The notes below the pieces were generated by a model. The model was not told the DNA's origin. It searched no databases and saw only the letters and a program-made list of their open reading frames with translations. From WRGA01 sp031553395 (GTDB taxonomy: Bacteria; Bacteroidota; Bacteroidia; Bacteroidales; WRGA01), in NCBI GenBank assembly GCA_031553395.1, contig JAVBLR010000013.1:1-64000 (forward strand): a stretch of 64,000 nucleotides of DNA, read 5' to 3'. Numbering within the stretch: position 1 is the first letter of the stretch; each line of letters begins with the position of its first letter. Shown here piece by piece: positions 62,092 to 64,000 of this stretch. The position numbers were made by a program, and so were the translations under genes.

Positions 62092-62928
62092 ATGGAAAAA
62101 AACATATATCTGCCTTATCGCATGAAGGTTGCAAAAATTACGGAAGAAGCGCCATTTGTAAAAACTTTCCGCTTGGAATTTATGGATCCGCAGGAAGCCG
62201 AAAATTTCTCTTTCAAAACAGGCCAGTTTGCCGAATATTCAATATTCGGTGAAGGCGAATCTACTTTTTGCATTGCTTCACCACATACGCGTAAAGGTTA
62301 TGTCGAATGTACTTTCCGCCAGGCAGGAAGAGTAACTACAGCCTTATCAAATTTAGAAGAAGGCGATATCGTAGGATTCAGAGGCCCTTATGGTAATATC
62401 TTCCCTATTGATCAATGGAAAGGGAAAAATCTCGTTTTTATTGCTGGAGGAATTGCTTTACCACCTATGCGCAGCGTAATCTGGTCATGCTTGGATAATC
62501 GCAAAGACTATAAAGATGTAACTATATTTTATGGTGCAAAAACTGTAAATGACTTAGTTTACAAAAATGAGTTGAAAGAATGGGAAGAACGTCCCGATGT
62601 TAAGCTTTATACGACCGTTGATCCAGGCGGTGAAACTCCTGAATGGAAAGGCGAAGTAGGATTTGTTCCATCTATTGTAGATAAATTCGCACCTTCTGTA
62701 GAAAATACAATTGTCATTGTTTGCGGGCCTCCCATCATGATTAAGAACACATTTCCTGTATTGAAAAAATTGGGATTTGCCGACGAAAACATTTACACCA
62801 CGCTTGAAAACAGAATGAAATGCGGTTTCGGAAAATGTGGACGTTGTAATGTTGGAAAAACATACGTTTGCAAAGATGGACCTGTATTTACTGCGGCAGA
62901 ATTAGCATTGTTACCAAACGAATACTAA
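62092..62928 (+). CDS. flxA: FAD/NAD(P)-binding oxidoreductase (FlxA-like)
   Basis: A 278-residue ferredoxin-reductase-type protein of the HydG/AsrB/PyrK-like family. The FAD domain contains KTGQFAEYSIFGEGESTFCIAS, the NAD(P) domain FIAGGIALPPMRSVIW near residue 118 and VCGPPIMIKNTFPVL, and the C-terminal [2Fe-2S] motif is CGFGKCGRC..GKTYVC. It is the probable entry point of NADH into the HdrABC complex. It is the last gene of the operon and is followed by a long hairpin and a terminator. Confidence 0.92.
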   Translation: MEKNIYLPYRMKVAKITEEAPFVKTFRLEFMDPQEAENFSFKTGQFAEYSIFGEGESTFCIASPHTRKGYVECTFRQAGRVTTALSNLEEGDIVGFRGPYGNIFPIDQWKGKNLVFIAGGIALPPMRSVIWSCLDNRKDYKDVTIFYGAKTVNDLVYKNELKEWEERPDVKLYTTVDPGGETPEWKGEVGFVPSIVDKFAPSVENTIVIVCGPPIMIKNTFPVLKKLGFADENIYTTLENRMKCGFGKCGRCNVGKTYVCKDGPVFTAAELALLPNEY

Positions 62929-62933
62929 TATGC

Positions 62934-62977
62934 CAATGTGCTAATGAAAAACAAATCGTATTTTCATTAGCACATTG
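62934..62977 (+). terminator. 17-bp perfect hairpin after flxA
   Basis: CAATGTGCTAATGAAAA / TTTTCATTAGCACATTG, fully complementary 17-base arms with a 10-base loop, just after the flxA stop. There is no T-tract, so it may be a 3' mRNA-stabilising hairpin, with the true terminator at 63038. Confidence 0.6.
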
Positions 62978-63037
62978 ATGTTATATAATGTCCAAAAGTA
63001 GTTGGCAAAATAATAATCAAAATCATTGTAAATAATG

Positions 63038-63068
63038 AAGCCTTTTCAGAAAATGAAGAGGCTTTTTT
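63038..63068 (+). terminator. Terminator of the hdr-flx operon
   Basis: AAGCCTTTTC / GAAGAGGCTT stem (one G.U), 7-base loop, then TTTTT. Confidence 0.75.
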
Positions 63069-63197
63069 ATTTACGAATAAACAATAAACTATTTACAATT
63101 TATACACATTAATCAAAGACCATTTGAAGATAAAAATCAAAAATAATATCTGATAAAAAAACACGTTTATTATGTAAACATCTAAAACACATTAATC

Positions 63198-63869
63198 ATG
63201 AAAAAAGTAATTTTAGTAAGCACACTTTTATCAGTCATCAGTTTTTACTCGTTTTCACAAGTAATCAAAATCGGAAATGGTATTGATATTTCATCCATGG
63301 AAAACAGCAAATTTAACTTACTACCTAATAAAAGAACTGGATATGTAGGTACAATAGGATTGGATTATTTCGAACACAAATACTTTTACTTATCATCGGA
63401 AATAGGTTATTTGCAAAAAGGAGGAAAAGATGCAATTTTTTTTACAGATCAAAGTGGTCAGCCGTTATCTGAAAGTAAAGTAGATATACGATTGGATTAT
63501 TTGCATATAAATACCACTTTCAGAGGTAGATATGCAATAAATAATTCAAATACGGTATATGTGGGAATCGGTCCGAAAATAGATATTCCTGTAAATTCCA
63601 AAATCAGTTCGAACAATGACCATTTTATTGCACTTTTCCAAGAAGATACTCCTCTTGATTACAGAGTCAAAAACCTAAAAACATCATTTGGTTTATTACC
63701 CGAAATTGGATTTACTTATGACATGAATAAGTTTCGATTCGATATAAATGCTGCTTATTTGGTAAATTTTGGAAGAATAGACAAAAACCCAATAAATGAC
63801 GAATTGGGAAATAAAGTATATAATAATACATTCTTATTCCGATTTAATGTAGGTTATAAACTAAATTGA
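63198..63869 (+). CDS. PorT-like outer-membrane beta-barrel protein
   Basis: A 223-residue protein. Signal peptide MKKVILVSTLLSVISFYSFS, followed by barrel strands: KIGNGIDISSM, TGYVGTIGLDYFEHKYFYLSSE, IGYLQKGGKDA, LHINTTFRGRYAI, VYVGIGPKIDIP, SFGLLPEIGFTYDM, and a terminal aromatic-rich LFRFNVGYKLN. It is the same style as the protein at 43049-43810 but not closely similar. Function unknown. Confidence 0.78.
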   Translation: MKKVILVSTLLSVISFYSFSQVIKIGNGIDISSMENSKFNLLPNKRTGYVGTIGLDYFEHKYFYLSSEIGYLQKGGKDAIFFTDQSGQPLSESKVDIRLDYLHINTTFRGRYAINNSNTVYVGIGPKIDIPVNSKISSNNDHFIALFQEDTPLDYRVKNLKTSFGLLPEIGFTYDMNKFRFDINAAYLVNFGRIDKNPINDELGNKVYNNTFLFRFNVGYKLN

Positions 63870-63896
63870 AATAATCAAATTTGTTATAATTTGTAA

Positions 63897-63934
63897 AAAA
63901 AAGCCTTTTTCGTACCCCTGAAAAGGCTTTTTTC
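63897..63934 (+). terminator. Terminator after the PorT-like gene
   Basis: AAAAGCCTTTT / AAAAGGCTTTT, 11-bp stem with an 11-base loop, followed by TT and preceded by a run of A. Confidence 0.82.
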
Positions 63935-63972
63935 ATTACTTTGCATTTAATTAAGAATAACCAAGTTCCTGC

Positions 63973-64000
63973 ATGACTCTCGAAGAACTCCAACAACAAG
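63973..64000 (+). CDS. Start of a gene truncated by the window edge
   Basis: ATG at 63973 begins MTLEELQQQ and runs off the end. There is no ribosome-binding site stronger than the AT-rich leader. Nine codons do not allow identification. Confidence 0.45.

Noticed and set aside
56143..62928. Methanogen-type Mvh-Hdr hydrogenase complex
   Set aside because: No NiFe-hydrogenase large or small subunit genes are present; the electron-input module is a FAD/NAD(P) reductase.
63150..63180. dif-like site (GTTTATTATGTAAAC)
   Set aside because: It resembles only a half of the XerCD consensus and a terminus would be unexpected close to a parS cluster; more likely an ordinary AT-rich palindrome.

Overview
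The window looks like chromosomal DNA of an anaerobic member of the Bacteroidota, most likely Bacteroidales. The reasons are the fused lpxC/fabZ between lpxD and lpxA, the bifunctional hisIE, the inositol-lipid cluster, PorT-type beta-barrels, DUF3316, DUF1573 and DUF2795 proteins, and a recurrent TAnnTTTG promoter -7 box upstream of many genes. DNA is AT-rich. 2-oxoglutarate:ferredoxin oxidoreductase (KorAB), formate-THF ligase, B12-linked MeaB and adenosyltransferase, and an HdrABC/Flx electron-transfer operon point to a strictly anaerobic, ferredoxin- and NADH-based metabolism. No rRNA, CRISPR array or complete insertion sequence was seen.

Layout. 1-142: right end of an ISAs1-like insertion sequence. 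0.2-16.3 kb: minus-strand housekeeping and accessory genes (DUF2752, DUF4234, SNF2 helicase, CYTH, Crp-type regulator, meaB, DUF1573, FtsE-like ATPase, hisIE, hisF, an SPFH/SHOCT protein beside two paralogous zinc-ribbon membrane proteins, an unlisted 58-residue membrane protein coupled to fhs). 16.5-21.2 kb: dgt, korAB and initiator tRNA. 21.2-32.9 kb: exported proteins, a LytS/LytTR-type two-component pair, an OmpA-like lipoprotein, a WG-repeat protein, frr, a GH28 pectinase-like enzyme, a Dus enzyme and a DUF3316 protein. 33.0-36.3 kb: lipid A genes lpxD-lpxC/fabZ-lpxA. 36.5-41.6 kb: a minus-strand cluster resembling the Bacteroides inositol-phospholipid/sphingolipid pathway, interrupted by a MITE-like hairpin. 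41.8-47.3 kb: small membrane and envelope genes, cobalamin adenosyltransferase, L,D-transpeptidase.

47.3-50.4 kb is a 3.1-kb, A-rich stretch without a convincing gene. It holds a 309-bp MITE with a 9-bp target duplication and a perfect parS palindrome. Three more perfect parS copies lie nearby, at 46.77, 52.32 and 52.41 kb, with degenerate ones at 48.56 and 54.79 kb. This is the most striking signal of the window: a ParB-loading centromere region, normally near the chromosome origin, next to mnmG (gidA). Downstream come apt, uvrC and dtd.

56.1-62.9 kb is one plus-strand operon encoding HdrC, HdrB, HdrA, an MvhD/FlxD protein, two iron-sulfur proteins and a FAD/NAD(P)-binding reductase, in the mirror order of the FlxABCD-HdrABC operon known from Desulfovibrio. 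It probably couples NADH, ferredoxin and a disulfide, with no hydrogenase genes adjacent. The window closes with a PorT-like barrel and the first nine codons of another gene.

Limits: family names come from recognised motifs without database searches; start codons were moved where a better ATG or ribosome-binding context was visible.
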